From Bacillota bacterium (GTDB taxonomy: Bacteria; Bacillota; Clostridia; Christensenellales; CAG-138): DNA of 8,119 nucleotides. Location: contig JAEZLG010000159.1 of assembly GCA_023435855.1 (NCBI GenBank), positions 1-8,119 on the forward strand, given 5' to 3'. Position numbers and translations under genes: made by a program. Positions 1-6,459 of the stretch are shown here, one piece after another. The notes below the pieces were generated by a model. That model did no database searches. It was not told the DNA's origin and saw only the letters and a program-made list of their open reading frames with translations. The first letter of the stretch is position 1; each line of letters starts with the position of its first letter.

Positions 1-387
1 CGAGCGCTCCAAAAGAGCGCAAAGGAGCAGCCAAACTACAATGTCCTTTACCACGAGATTACCTCTGGCAGCTGTCGAAAATATGCACCCGTTTTTGCTA
101 AAGAGATTGAAAGTATCTCCTCGGCGACGTACTCGGCATTTCTTACACAAGCACAGGCGGATGGTGATATCCGTACCGACGCTGACCCGCGACTTTTCGC
201 ATTCTTCTTTGATAATCTCCTCATGATGCTGCAATTCTCCTATTCCTGCGATTATTATCGTGAGCGTTTCAAAATTTACTGTGGCAATGACGCATTGACC
301 GATGACGAAAAGGTGGTTTCAGAGTTACTAAAATTCTTCGAATCTGCATTTACCTTGGAGCGCAAACAAATCGCACACCGAAATTAA
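1..387 (+). CDS. TetR-family transcriptional regulator, C-terminal part (5' end cut by window)
   Basis: Frame 1 is open from the first base to a TAA at 385-387, giving 128 residues without a start. The sequence is helical and has the look of a TetR ligand-binding/dimerisation domain: a segment around residues 30-50 (VFAKEIESI, then AFLTQAQADGDI), a 'DIRTDADPRLFAFFFDNLL' helix pair around 59-77, and a final amphipathic helix with LLKFFESAF. The 'G-D-I-R-x-D-x-D-P' turn before a hydrophobic helix is typical of the TetR C-terminal domain. The DNA-binding HTH would lie upstream of the window. The stop is only 13 bases before the kinase start, so the regulator is probably the first gene of the sugar/aminotransferase operon and likely controls it and itself; the operator would be upstream and is not visible. 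The fold call rests on pattern recognition without the HTH, hence moderate confidence. Confidence 0.72.
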   Translation, partial: RALQKSAKEQPNYNVLYHEITSGSCRKYAPVFAKEIESISSATYSAFLTQAQADGDIRTDADPRLFAFFFDNLLMMLQFSYSCDYYRERFKIYCGNDALTDDEKVVSELLKFFESAFTLERKQIAHRN

Positions 388-400
388 GAGGGGTGACGGT

Positions 401-1996
401 ATGGCGTACGTAGTCGCTTATGACGTGGGAACGACCGCTGTAAAAACCTGCTTATTTCACTTGGACGAAAAGATTACACTTCTTTCGAGCGCACAGCAAG
501 GCTATGGACTTTATGTGCTTGAAAATGGCGGCGCAGAGCAGGATGCAGACGAATGGTGGACCGCTATGTGTACTACCACACGTCAATTGTTTGAAAAAGT
601 AACGGTAAAACCGCAGCAAATCGAGGGAATATCCTTTTGTTCTCAAATGCAGGGCCTCGTGCTCGTAGATAAAGAGGGTAATGCGGTAAGACGTCCCATG
701 AGCTATATGGATCAACGTGCGAGGATAGAGTTTAAAACCGGCATGGCGCATGGGTTTCAGATAAGCGGCGTAAATTTCGTCAATTTATTAAAAAGCCTTA
801 AGCGAACCTGTGCTGTCTCCACAAGCGTGAAGGATCCCATCTGGAAGTACAAATGGGTTGAAAACAACGAACCGGAGAAATTTCAAAGGGTCTATAAGTG
901 GCTGGACGTGAAGGAATATCTCATCCTCCGTTGTACAGGAAAGTTCATCATGACCGAGGACTCAGCCTTCTCAACATTTCTCTACGACAGCCGAAACGGC
1001 AAGCGCGGCTGGAGTAAAACGCTGTGTTCCATGCTCAAGGTAAATATGGAGCATTTACCCAAAATCGTCCGATCGGCCGATAATGTGGGAGGACTTACCG
1101 AAAAGGCAGCGCGAGAGCTTGGATTAGCACAAGGCACTCCTGTATTTGGTGGCGGAGGGGATGCAACGCTCATCGGCATAGGTGCTGGTTGTACATCTAC
1201 CGGCGATACACATATTTACTCGGGTACGTCGGGCTGGGTATCGACCGTCGTCGATAAGCAAAGTGTGGATATAAACGCTATGATGGCTGCAATCATCGGG
1301 GCAATGCCGAACAAGTACAATTACTTTGCGGAAATGGAGACCGCGGGGAAATGCCTGGAGTGGGTAAAGGACCACTTAGCACTCGACGAAATAGGAATTT
1401 ATCTGGATAAAAAGCATATCACCGAAACGCAGGAATGCATATATACGAGCCTGTATGACTATTTGACAAAAACCATTGAGCGCGTTCCTCCGGGCGCCGG
1501 CGGCGTTATATTTACGCCGTGGCTGCACGGTAATCGCTGCCCGTTCGAAGATCCTAACGCTGCGGGCATGTTCTTTAACGTTAAGCTTGAAACCGGTAAA
1601 ACAGAACTGATCCGCGCTGTTTTGGAAGGCGTTTGCTATCACCTTCGCTGGATGCTCGAGTGTGAGGAAAGGAATGTAAAAACTTCATCTACCGTACGCT
1701 TTGTGGGCGGAGGCGCATTATCCGACGTAACCTGTCAGATTCTTGCCGATATGACTAACCGCAAGGTAGAGACAGTGGAGGCACCGCAAAACGTCGGCGC
1801 AGTAGGTGCTGCGGCAGTTATCGGCGTAGGGCTAAATCTTATTGACGGCCTTGAGAGCATACGCGATTTTATCCCCGCCATAAAGACATACTGTCCGAAT
1901 CCGGCAAGAAAAGCTATGTATGATAAAAACTTTATGGTATTTAAGTCACTGTATCGCGCGAACAAAAAGCTATTTAAGATTATGAACCAAAACTGA
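401..1996 (+). CDS. FGGY-family carbohydrate kinase (xylulokinase-like)
   Basis: ATP-dependent cytoplasmic sugar kinase of 531 residues, near the usual 480-530 of the family. The N-terminal phosphate-1 motif is YDVGTTAVK (residues 7-15, D8 and the GTT turn). Residues around 90-110 (SQMQGLVLVD, SYMDQRA) match the sugar-binding region of xylulokinase-like members. GGGGD at 250-254 provides the expected catalytic base D254. SGTSGW (274-279) is the phosphate-2 loop. The 'RAVLEGVCYHLRWML' helix and the adenosine loop GGGAL (436-440) followed by NVGAVGAAAV complete the fold. The start at 401 is preceded by AGAGGGGTGA. It lies 13 bases after the tetR-type gene and 22 before the aminotransferase. The substrate cannot be read from sequence; xylulose, another ketopentose/ketohexose or a polyol are all possible. 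Family assignment is firm, specificity unknown. Confidence 0.93.
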   Translation: MAYVVAYDVGTTAVKTCLFHLDEKITLLSSAQQGYGLYVLENGGAEQDADEWWTAMCTTTRQLFEKVTVKPQQIEGISFCSQMQGLVLVDKEGNAVRRPMSYMDQRARIEFKTGMAHGFQISGVNFVNLLKSLKRTCAVSTSVKDPIWKYKWVENNEPEKFQRVYKWLDVKEYLILRCTGKFIMTEDSAFSTFLYDSRNGKRGWSKTLCSMLKVNMEHLPKIVRSADNVGGLTEKAARELGLAQGTPVFGGGGDATLIGIGAGCTSTGDTHIYSGTSGWVSTVVDKQSVDINAMMAAIIGAMPNKYNYFAEMETAGKCLEWVKDHLALDEIGIYLDKKHITETQECIYTSLYDYLTKTIERVPPGAGGVIFTPWLHGNRCPFEDPNAAGMFFNVKLETGKTELIRAVLEGVCYHLRWMLECEERNVKTSSTVRFVGGGALSDVTCQILADMTNRKVETVEAPQNVGAVGAAAVIGVGLNLIDGLESIRDFIPAIKTYCPNPARKAMYDKNFMVFKSLYRANKKLFKIMNQN

Positions 1997-2018
1997 AATG
2001 CGGGAGGGATTTTGACCT

Positions 2019-3476
2019 ATGAAACCGAATTACCGTTATGTTGATGCAAAAAAGGTTACAGCACAGCTTGATGAATTGATCAAACAGCCAATTCGCAGCA
2101 TTAATAAAGATGCACTGCAAAAGTACGAAACCGAGTATTACGGTAAGAAATGCAAAGCATCACACGAGATGGTAGAAAAGGCCGTTAAGGTAATCCCGGG
2201 CGGCGTACAGCACAATCTCTCATTCAATTACCCTTTTCCGCTTGTGTTTACAAAAGCGGAAGGCAACAGGCTTTACGATATTGACGGCAACGAGTATTTT
2301 GACTTTTTGCAAGCGGGCGGCCCTACTGTGCTTGGGAGCAACCCTAAGTTTGTACGGGAAAAGACGGAGGAGTTATTAGATACTTGCGGCCCTTCCACAG
2401 GCCTTTTCCATGAATACGAGTATAAGATTGCACAAAAGATAACCGAACTTGTACCCTCCGTAGAAATGGTTCGCATGTTCGGTTCAGGCACAGAGGCCTG
2501 CATGGGTTCTATCCGCGTCGCAAGGCTCGCTACAAAAAAGAAAAACATCGTCAAAATGGGCGGAGCATACCACGGATGGAGCGACCAACTAGCCTATGGC
2601 ATACGGATTCCAGGTACCAAGGGCTTGCAGTCTGCAGGCGTGCCCGGCTATGTGTTCCGTCATACACAGGAGTTTTTCCCCAATGATCTTAACGACCTCG
2701 AACACGTTTTACGCATGAACACATTAAACGGCGGTACAGCAGCGGTGCTGCTTGAACCAATCGGTCCCGAGAGCGGCACGCGGCCGGTGGATTTTGACTT
2801 TCCGGCAGGCGTAAGAAAACTTTGCGATAAATACGGTGCACTCCTAATCTTTGATGAAGTTGTGACAGGCTTTCGTATGGGTCTTGGAGGTGCACAGGAA
2901 TATTTCGGCGTGATGCCCGATCTGACCATATTCGGTAAGGTGGTAGCGGGAGGTTACCCCGGCGCGGGCGTTATCGGCGGTAAAAAGGAATACATGCAAT
3001 ACTTAGGCGGAGGGCTTGAAGGGCATGCAAAGAAAGCGCTCGTCGGCGGTACTTTAGCCGCAACGCCTCTTAGCTGTTGCGCGGGGTATCATACGATCTG
3101 TGAGATTGAACGAACGGGTGCATGCGAAAAGGCAGCGAAAATGGGAGATCGCCTCGCAGACGGCTTGAATGTGCTTATCGATAAGAAAAAGCTTCCGTTC
3201 GTTGCGTATAACGTAGGCTCAATCTGTCACCTTGATACGGTTGGCACATTGCACTTCGCCATCCGTTGGACGAAACCCTGGCAGATACCGAGCATACTTA
3301 AAGAAACCTCAAAACGTAAAAAGGAAATGCAGCATATGGGCGCAGCCTACATGGCAGAAGGGCTTGTAACGCTTGCGGGCAATCGCATGTATACGAGTGC
3401 GGCGTACACCGAAAAAGATATTGACGCAGCGCTGACAGCATTTGCGCGCGTTTTTGATAACATTGAGGTGATATAA
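2019..3476 (+). CDS. Class III PLP-dependent aminotransferase, glutamate-1-semialdehyde 2,1-aminomutase-like
   Basis: A 485-residue fold-type I PLP enzyme. Recognisable elements in order: PGGVQHNL near residue 60, the cofactor-contacting SGTEA loop, AYHGW, the pyridine-nitrogen aspartate D279 in FDEVVTGFR, GGAQEYFGV, and the Schiff-base lysine K307 in FGKVVAGGYPGAG. These motifs resemble GSA aminomutase more than ornithine or GABA aminotransferases. Against a GSA aminomutase role, it has about 50 extra N-terminal residues (family norm about 430), no tetrapyrrole genes nearby, and it sits between a sugar kinase and an aldolase. It more likely transaminates or isomerises an amino-carbonyl intermediate of the operon's pathway, or acts as a PLP lyase; this is inference. 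The start is supported by GGGAGGG at 2002-2008, ten bases upstream. Its stop codon directly abuts the aldolase ATG. Confidence 0.9.
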   Translation: MKPNYRYVDAKKVTAQLDELIKQPIRSINKDALQKYETEYYGKKCKASHEMVEKAVKVIPGGVQHNLSFNYPFPLVFTKAEGNRLYDIDGNEYFDFLQAGGPTVLGSNPKFVREKTEELLDTCGPSTGLFHEYEYKIAQKITELVPSVEMVRMFGSGTEACMGSIRVARLATKKKNIVKMGGAYHGWSDQLAYGIRIPGTKGLQSAGVPGYVFRHTQEFFPNDLNDLEHVLRMNTLNGGTAAVLLEPIGPESGTRPVDFDFPAGVRKLCDKYGALLIFDEVVTGFRMGLGGAQEYFGVMPDLTIFGKVVAGGYPGAGVIGGKKEYMQYLGGGLEGHAKKALVGGTLAATPLSCCAGYHTICEIERTGACEKAAKMGDRLADGLNVLIDKKKLPFVAYNVGSICHLDTVGTLHFAIRWTKPWQIPSILKETSKRKKEMQHMGAAYMAEGLVTLAGNRMYTSAAYTEKDIDAALTAFARVFDNIEVI

Positions 3477-4472
3477 ATGGATGAGAGAGAAGCAAGGCAG
3501 GCGGTAGCAGATGCGGGACGGATATTGCTGAAGGAAGGTCTTGTTGCTCGTACATGGGGCAACATGAGCTGTCGGATTAACGATACGACCTTTGCCATAA
3601 CCCCAAGCGGTTTAAGCTATGAAAGCATGACGGCAGACGACGTGGTCGTCTATAACATGCAGGATGAGACTTGGCGCGGCAGTCACAAACCTTCCTCCGA
3701 GAAGGGCGTGCATATCGCGGCGTATAGGCAATTTAGAGATGCGGGTTTTGTGGTGCACACCCATCAGACCTACGCCTCTGCACTCGGTCTTTCCGGTTTT
3801 GATGCACTTTCACCCACGACGAAAGAAAACGACATTCTCGGCGGAATAGCGCTTGCTAAATACGGTTTACCGGGCACCAAGCACCTCTGTTCAAATGTAA
3901 CAACCGCACTTTCAAAGGGTGCGCACGCGGTGGTCATGGCACAACACGGCGCGCTTATCGCCGGACGCGATCAAAAAGACGCATGTGACCGAGCAAGGAT
4001 TTTGGAGGAGGTATGCAAACGAGCGTGCAGAGGTCAGCCTGAACCGGGGGAGTTATATCATGAACAAGAAATCTTAAAGATCGTAAGCCGCGTGAGCGAG
4101 TTCTATCCGTATGTCGGTTTTACAGTTGCTCCGCCTGTATGTGAGGTCGCGGCGACCGCGCATTCCTTCCGCGCTCAACTCGACGATATGGCGCAGATGA
4201 TAGGCGCTAAGTTTCGCGTAATAGATGCAGAGCCCGAGTTGATTCTAAACGCACTAAAAGCGTGCAGTGCGGTGCTCATAAAGGACCTTGGTGCAATATG
4301 CCGCGCGGATACTAAAGGGGATGTGGCGGCACTGAAGCTTCTTACGGAAAAAGCCTGTGTGTGCTTCCTTCATACGCGTGCTCTAAAAGCTAATATTGCG
4401 CTTTCACCGCTTGACGCAATGCTCATGCGGATGATATATAAAAACAAGTACTCCAAAAAAATAGGGGGTTAA
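3477..4472 (+). CDS. Class II (zinc) aldolase/adducin-family protein with extra C-terminal half-domain
   Basis: A 331-residue protein whose first ~200 residues form a class II aldolase/adducin domain, the family of L-fuculose-1-phosphate aldolase and L-ribulose-5-phosphate 4-epimerase. The full active-site set is visible: general acid/base E75 in PSSEKG, zinc ligands H94 and H96 in VVHTHQT, and H157 in AQHGALIAG. The numbering is very close to FucA (E73, H92, H94, H155). GNMSCR near residue 24 matches the phosphate-binding GN-S region. The likely reaction is reversible cleavage of a phosphorylated ketose into DHAP and an aldehyde, or epimerisation; the neighbouring kinase would supply the phosphorylated substrate. 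After a linker, residues ~240-300 resemble the end of the first domain again without its metal histidine. ATG 3477 follows the previous stop with no gap; GAGGTG at 3465-3470, inside the upstream gene, serves as RBS, implying coupled translation. Confidence 0.9.
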   Translation: MDEREARQAVADAGRILLKEGLVARTWGNMSCRINDTTFAITPSGLSYESMTADDVVVYNMQDETWRGSHKPSSEKGVHIAAYRQFRDAGFVVHTHQTYASALGLSGFDALSPTTKENDILGGIALAKYGLPGTKHLCSNVTTALSKGAHAVVMAQHGALIAGRDQKDACDRARILEEVCKRACRGQPEPGELYHEQEILKIVSRVSEFYPYVGFTVAPPVCEVAATAHSFRAQLDDMAQMIGAKFRVIDAEPELILNALKACSAVLIKDLGAICRADTKGDVAALKLLTEKACVCFLHTRALKANIALSPLDAMLMRMIYKNKYSKKIGG

Positions 4473-4478
4473 CGTCGT

Positions 4479-4925
4479 ATGGCAGTGAAACAGCACAAAG
4501 AGCTTTGGCGTACCTTGAAATTCGTTCTTTTTTCAGCAAGCGCAGGCATCATAGAGTTATTAAGCTTTACGCTCTTAAATGAGTTGATGCATGTGCAATA
4601 TTGGTTCAGCTATTTGACTGCACTTGTGCTTAGTGTTCTGTGGAACTTCACTCTCAACCGACGTTTCACTTTTAAATCTGCCTCCAATGTGCCTATTGCA
4701 ATGCTCAAGGTGGTAGCCTACTACTGCGTTTTTACACCCGTTACCACTCTTTTAGGAAATTATCTGGTGGAAACGCTCGGGTGGAACGAGTACCTTGTGA
4801 CAGGCATCAATATGGCGCTTAACCTTTCGACGGAGTTTTTTTATCAGAAGTATGTGGTTTACCGAAACTCTATCGATACCAACGAACTCGCAAAAAAAGA
4901 AAAAGAAGCCCAAGAAAGCGCTTAA
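4479..4925 (+). CDS. GtrA-family small integral membrane protein
   Basis: A 148-residue protein with four predicted membrane helices at about 13-34, 42-60, 74-95 and 103-120. It carries the GtrA-family signature between helices 2 and 3 (WNFTLNRRFTF, 55-65) and the family's C-terminal FFYQKYVVY (120-128). A charged, lysine/glutamate-rich tail follows (139-147). GtrA-like proteins are thought to flip polyprenyl-phosphate-linked sugars across the membrane or take part in cell-surface glycan modification; many members have no assigned substrate. The start ATG 4479 lies six bases after the aldolase stop, with AGGGGG at 4463-4468 overlapping the end of that gene as RBS. It is thus the last gene of the first operon. 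No glycosyltransferase partner is adjacent, so its tie to the upstream enzymes rests only on spacing. Confidence 0.92.
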   Translation: MAVKQHKELWRTLKFVLFSASAGIIELLSFTLLNELMHVQYWFSYLTALVLSVLWNFTLNRRFTFKSASNVPIAMLKVVAYYCVFTPVTTLLGNYLVETLGWNEYLVTGINMALNLSTEFFYQKYVVYRNSIDTNELAKKEKEAQESA

Positions 4926-4973
4926 CCGATTTATTACAAACATTTCGTGCCTAGCATTACTCTAGCACAGAAA

Positions 4974-5022
4974 TTGACGTGTTATAAAAATACTTGTACA
5001 AGTATTCAAATAAACATATACT
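4974..5022 (+). promoter_or_regulatory. Probable sigma-A-type promoter(s) for the GNAT-VOC-methyltransferase operon
   Basis: Two overlapping candidates lie in an AT-rich stretch upstream of the acetyltransferase. Candidate A: TTGTAC (4994-4999), 17-base spacer, TATACT (5017-5022), with a strong -10 and weak -35. Candidate B: TTGACG (4974-4979), 17-base spacer, TACAAG (4997-5002), with a good -35 and weaker -10. For candidate A transcription would begin near 5029-5030. Both overlap the 18-bp palindrome at 4989-5006, as expected for a repressed promoter. This is consensus matching by eye only. Confidence 0.55.
4989..5006. promoter_or_regulatory. Perfect 18-bp palindrome, likely repressor operator
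   Basis: AATACTTGTACAAGTATT reads identically on both strands (9+9, no spacer). A stem with no loop would fold poorly as RNA, so a dimeric DNA-binding protein is the natural reader. It covers the -35 of one promoter candidate and the -10 of the other. The TTG...CAA half-sites are compatible with MarR-, GntR- or TetR-type regulators, but I cannot assign the protein. I saw no second full copy in the window. Confidence 0.6.
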
Positions 5023-5043
5023 ATCATTAAGTTGATTAAAGGT

Positions 5044-5075
5044 AAGGGAGACGAAATGCGTTGTTCGACTCCCTT
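5044..5075 (+). promoter_or_regulatory. Hairpin in the predicted 5' leader, sequestering an SD-like sequence
   Basis: AAGGGAG (5044-5050) pairs with CTCCCTT (5069-5075). One A-A mismatch follows, then CGAA (5052-5055) pairs with TTCG (5064-5067), leaving an 8-base loop (5056-5063). That makes 11 base pairs in total, starting about 15 bases after the predicted transcription start. Only a short T-run follows (5074-5077, then CC), so it is a poor terminator. It may protect the 5' end of the mRNA or modulate translation or attenuation. Its loop begins with the ATG of a nine-codon ORF (5056-5082, including stop). Confidence 0.45.
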
Positions 5076-5103
5076 TTCCTAAACTTAAGATTAACACAGC
5101 TTA

Positions 5104-5110
5104 AAGGAAG
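5104..5110 (+). promoter_or_regulatory. Ribosome binding site deciding the GNAT start
   Basis: AAGGAAG lies ten bases before ATG 5121. It favours this start over the in-frame TTG at 5061, which sits inside the hairpin loop and would add a 20-residue N-terminus unlike other GNAT proteins. Confidence 0.7.
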
Positions 5111-5120
5111 TAAAGTCTCA

Positions 5121-6071
5121 ATGGATCAAACCGTTCATGAGAAAATCGATATCACACTTCTTCCCGGACTTGACAGGGAGGCTTATAGGTCTGTATCAGT
5201 TTTACAAAAGATTTGCGAGTCGCATGACAAGATAACCCTCAAGCTCGAGCTCGATTATAAATTAAAGGCTTACGAGCAAAGAACTGCTGAGAAGGAAGCC
5301 GGCTATACCGATGAATTCATAGCCTATATGGAAGGCCAAGCCGTCGGTTACATCGGAATTTGCAGTTTCGGCGGACCGGGTATGCCGCTTGAAGTGACCG
5401 GGATGGTTCATCCTTCGTATAGGCGTTTTGATATTTTTACACGCCTACATACGCTTGCTTTGAGCGAGTTTCAAAGGCGAAGCTGCACAGATGTGCTTCT
5501 TCTGTGTGACAGAGTTTCAAGTGCAGGTCACGCATTCCTAGATAAAATCGGGAGCGTCTATAAATTTTGCGAGGTCGAAATGTACCTCCAAAAAGATACT
5601 CCCATTCACGATGTATATATCCACAGCGATATCCTGCTGCAAAAAGCAAATAACGCGGATGCCGCTACAATAAAAAACATCGATGCTGCAGCATGGAATG
5701 AGCCGGGGAAGTCTCCGGACGAGGAAGAGGAGATTTTTCTTCCTGAAGATGAAGAAAAACGCGGATTAACGGTTTATCTGGGTATAAAAAATGGCGTTAC
5801 CATCGGAAAAATTAATCTGCAAAAAAGCGAAAACGAAGTTTGGGGTATTTACGGTTTTGCCATACTACCGCAATTTCGCGGATTGGGTTACGGGCGAGCA
5901 ATGCTTAAGCAATCGATCGAAAAAATGAAAACATCAGGTGCTAAAGAGATTATGCTGCAGGTCGTACCCGAAAACGAGCGCGCGCTGAACCTTTATACAT
6001 CCTGTGGATTTAAAGAGACATCCGTTATGGATTATTATACTCTCAGCGTAAAAAAAGGAGACAATCTATGA
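5121..6071 (+). CDS. Tandem-domain GNAT N-acetyltransferase
   Basis: A 316-residue protein (from ATG 5121) with two GNAT folds, a layout seen in MshD-like and many uncharacterised acetyltransferases. The C-terminal domain (~170-316) is the likely catalytic one: acetyl-CoA pyrophosphate loop QFRGLGYGRA at 251-260, preceded by the beta-4 strand GFAILP and followed by NERALNLYTSCGF, the classic end of motif B. The N-terminal domain (~10-165) has the matching strand and VHPSYRR (96-102), but the glycines of the CoA loop are replaced (FDIF, 103-106), so it may be non-catalytic and serve in substrate binding. A very acidic linker-like loop (DEEEE at 200-204, EDEEK at 209-213) lies in the second domain. 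The acceptor is unknown. It is the first gene of an operon and its TGA overlaps the ATG of the next gene. Confidence 0.88.
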   Translation: MDQTVHEKIDITLLPGLDREAYRSVSVLQKICESHDKITLKLELDYKLKAYEQRTAEKEAGYTDEFIAYMEGQAVGYIGICSFGGPGMPLEVTGMVHPSYRRFDIFTRLHTLALSEFQRRSCTDVLLLCDRVSSAGHAFLDKIGSVYKFCEVEMYLQKDTPIHDVYIHSDILLQKANNADAATIKNIDAAAWNEPGKSPDEEEEIFLPEDEEKRGLTVYLGIKNGVTIGKINLQKSENEVWGIYGFAILPQFRGLGYGRAMLKQSIEKMKTSGAKEIMLQVVPENERALNLYTSCGFKETSVMDYYTLSVKKGDNL

Positions 6072-6439
6072 AATTTCAAATGGTACACGAAAATTACAAT
6101 GTATTTGACCTCAATACCTCGATAGCATTTTATGAGAAAGCGCTTGGGCTTAAAGAAAAGCGGAGAATAACGGCGGATGACAGCTCTTATATTATCGTAT
6201 TCATCGGAAACGATGAAACTGACTTCGAGCTTGAGCTGACATGGCTTCGTGATTGGGAAAAGCCCTATGAGCTTGGAGATAACGAGTTCCATCTAGCTTT
6301 CCGCGCAGACGATTTTTCCAAAGCACACGCGCTCCACAGTGAGATGGGCTGCATCTGCTTCGAGAACAAAAAGATGGGCATTTACTTCATCGAAGACCCG
6401 GACGGATATTGGCTGGAGATACTTCCCGCGAAACGTTGA
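6068..6439 (+). CDS. VOC-family protein, glyoxalase I (lactoylglutathione lyase)-like
   Basis: A 123-residue two-module vicinal-oxygen-chelate protein. The four metal-ligand positions of bacterial glyoxalase I are all present: H7 (MVHENY), E56 (LELTW), H75 (EFHLAF) and E117 (YWLEILP). The pattern KPYELGDNEFHLAF and the EDPDGYW element closely follow E. coli GloA (whose ligands are H5, E56, H74, E122), so metal binding is likely. It could isomerise methylglyoxal-thiol adducts, though Bacillota often lack glutathione and would use another thiol; it could instead act on a different metabolite. It is shorter than GloA (135 residues). The start ATG 6068 overlaps the preceding stop in ATGA, with AAGGAG at 6055-6060 as RBS, so it is translationally coupled to the acetyltransferase. 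Specific glyoxalase activity is inferred. Confidence 0.87.
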   Translation: MKFQMVHENYNVFDLNTSIAFYEKALGLKEKRRITADDSSYIIVFIGNDETDFELELTWLRDWEKPYELGDNEFHLAFRADDFSKAHALHSEMGCICFENKKMGIYFIEDPDGYWLEILPAKR

Positions 6440-6447
6440 TACAATCC

Positions 6448-6455
6448 AAGGAGAG
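6448..6455 (+). promoter_or_regulatory. Ribosome binding site deciding a GTG start
   Basis: AAGGAGAG lies just upstream of GTG 6460, with six bases between the AAGGAG core and the start. It supports GTG over the in-frame TTG at 6409, which lacks a good site and would overlap the VOC gene by 31 bases. Confidence 0.72.
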
Positions 6456-6459
6456 AGCC

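Noticed and set aside
41..226. Plus-strand 61-codon ORF near the left edge
   Set aside because: It overlaps the TetR-type reading frame, which continues unbroken to a stop just before the kinase, and its product is an arginine-rich sequence with no family features.
452..751. Minus-strand 99-codon ORF, and similar antisense ORFs opposite the other genes
   Set aside because: They lie opposite conserved coding sequence, have no family motifs and lack convincing ribosome binding sites.
2019..3476. Naming the aminotransferase hemL
   Set aside because: The active-site motifs are similar, but the N-terminal extension and carbohydrate operon context make the haem-pathway role unsupported.
4947..4968. 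Possible terminator hairpin after the GtrA gene (GTGcCTAG ... CTAGCAC)
   Set aside because: The stem is only seven pairs with a bulge and no T-run follows, so it is not a convincing rho-independent terminator.
5044..5077. Leader hairpin read as a rho-independent terminator
   Set aside because: Only four T's follow, two of them in the stem, then CC. The stem is interrupted and lies after the promoter, so a leader role fits better.
5061..5120. TTG start at 5061 adding 20 residues to the acetyltransferase
   Set aside because: The TTG lies inside the loop of the leader hairpin, and the added residues do not resemble a GNAT N-terminus. ATG 5121 has a clear AAGGAAG site ten bases upstream.
6409..6459. 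TTG start at 6409 for the methyltransferase
   Set aside because: It would overlap the VOC gene by 31 bases without a good ribosome binding site; GTG 6460 has AAGGAGAG at the right distance.
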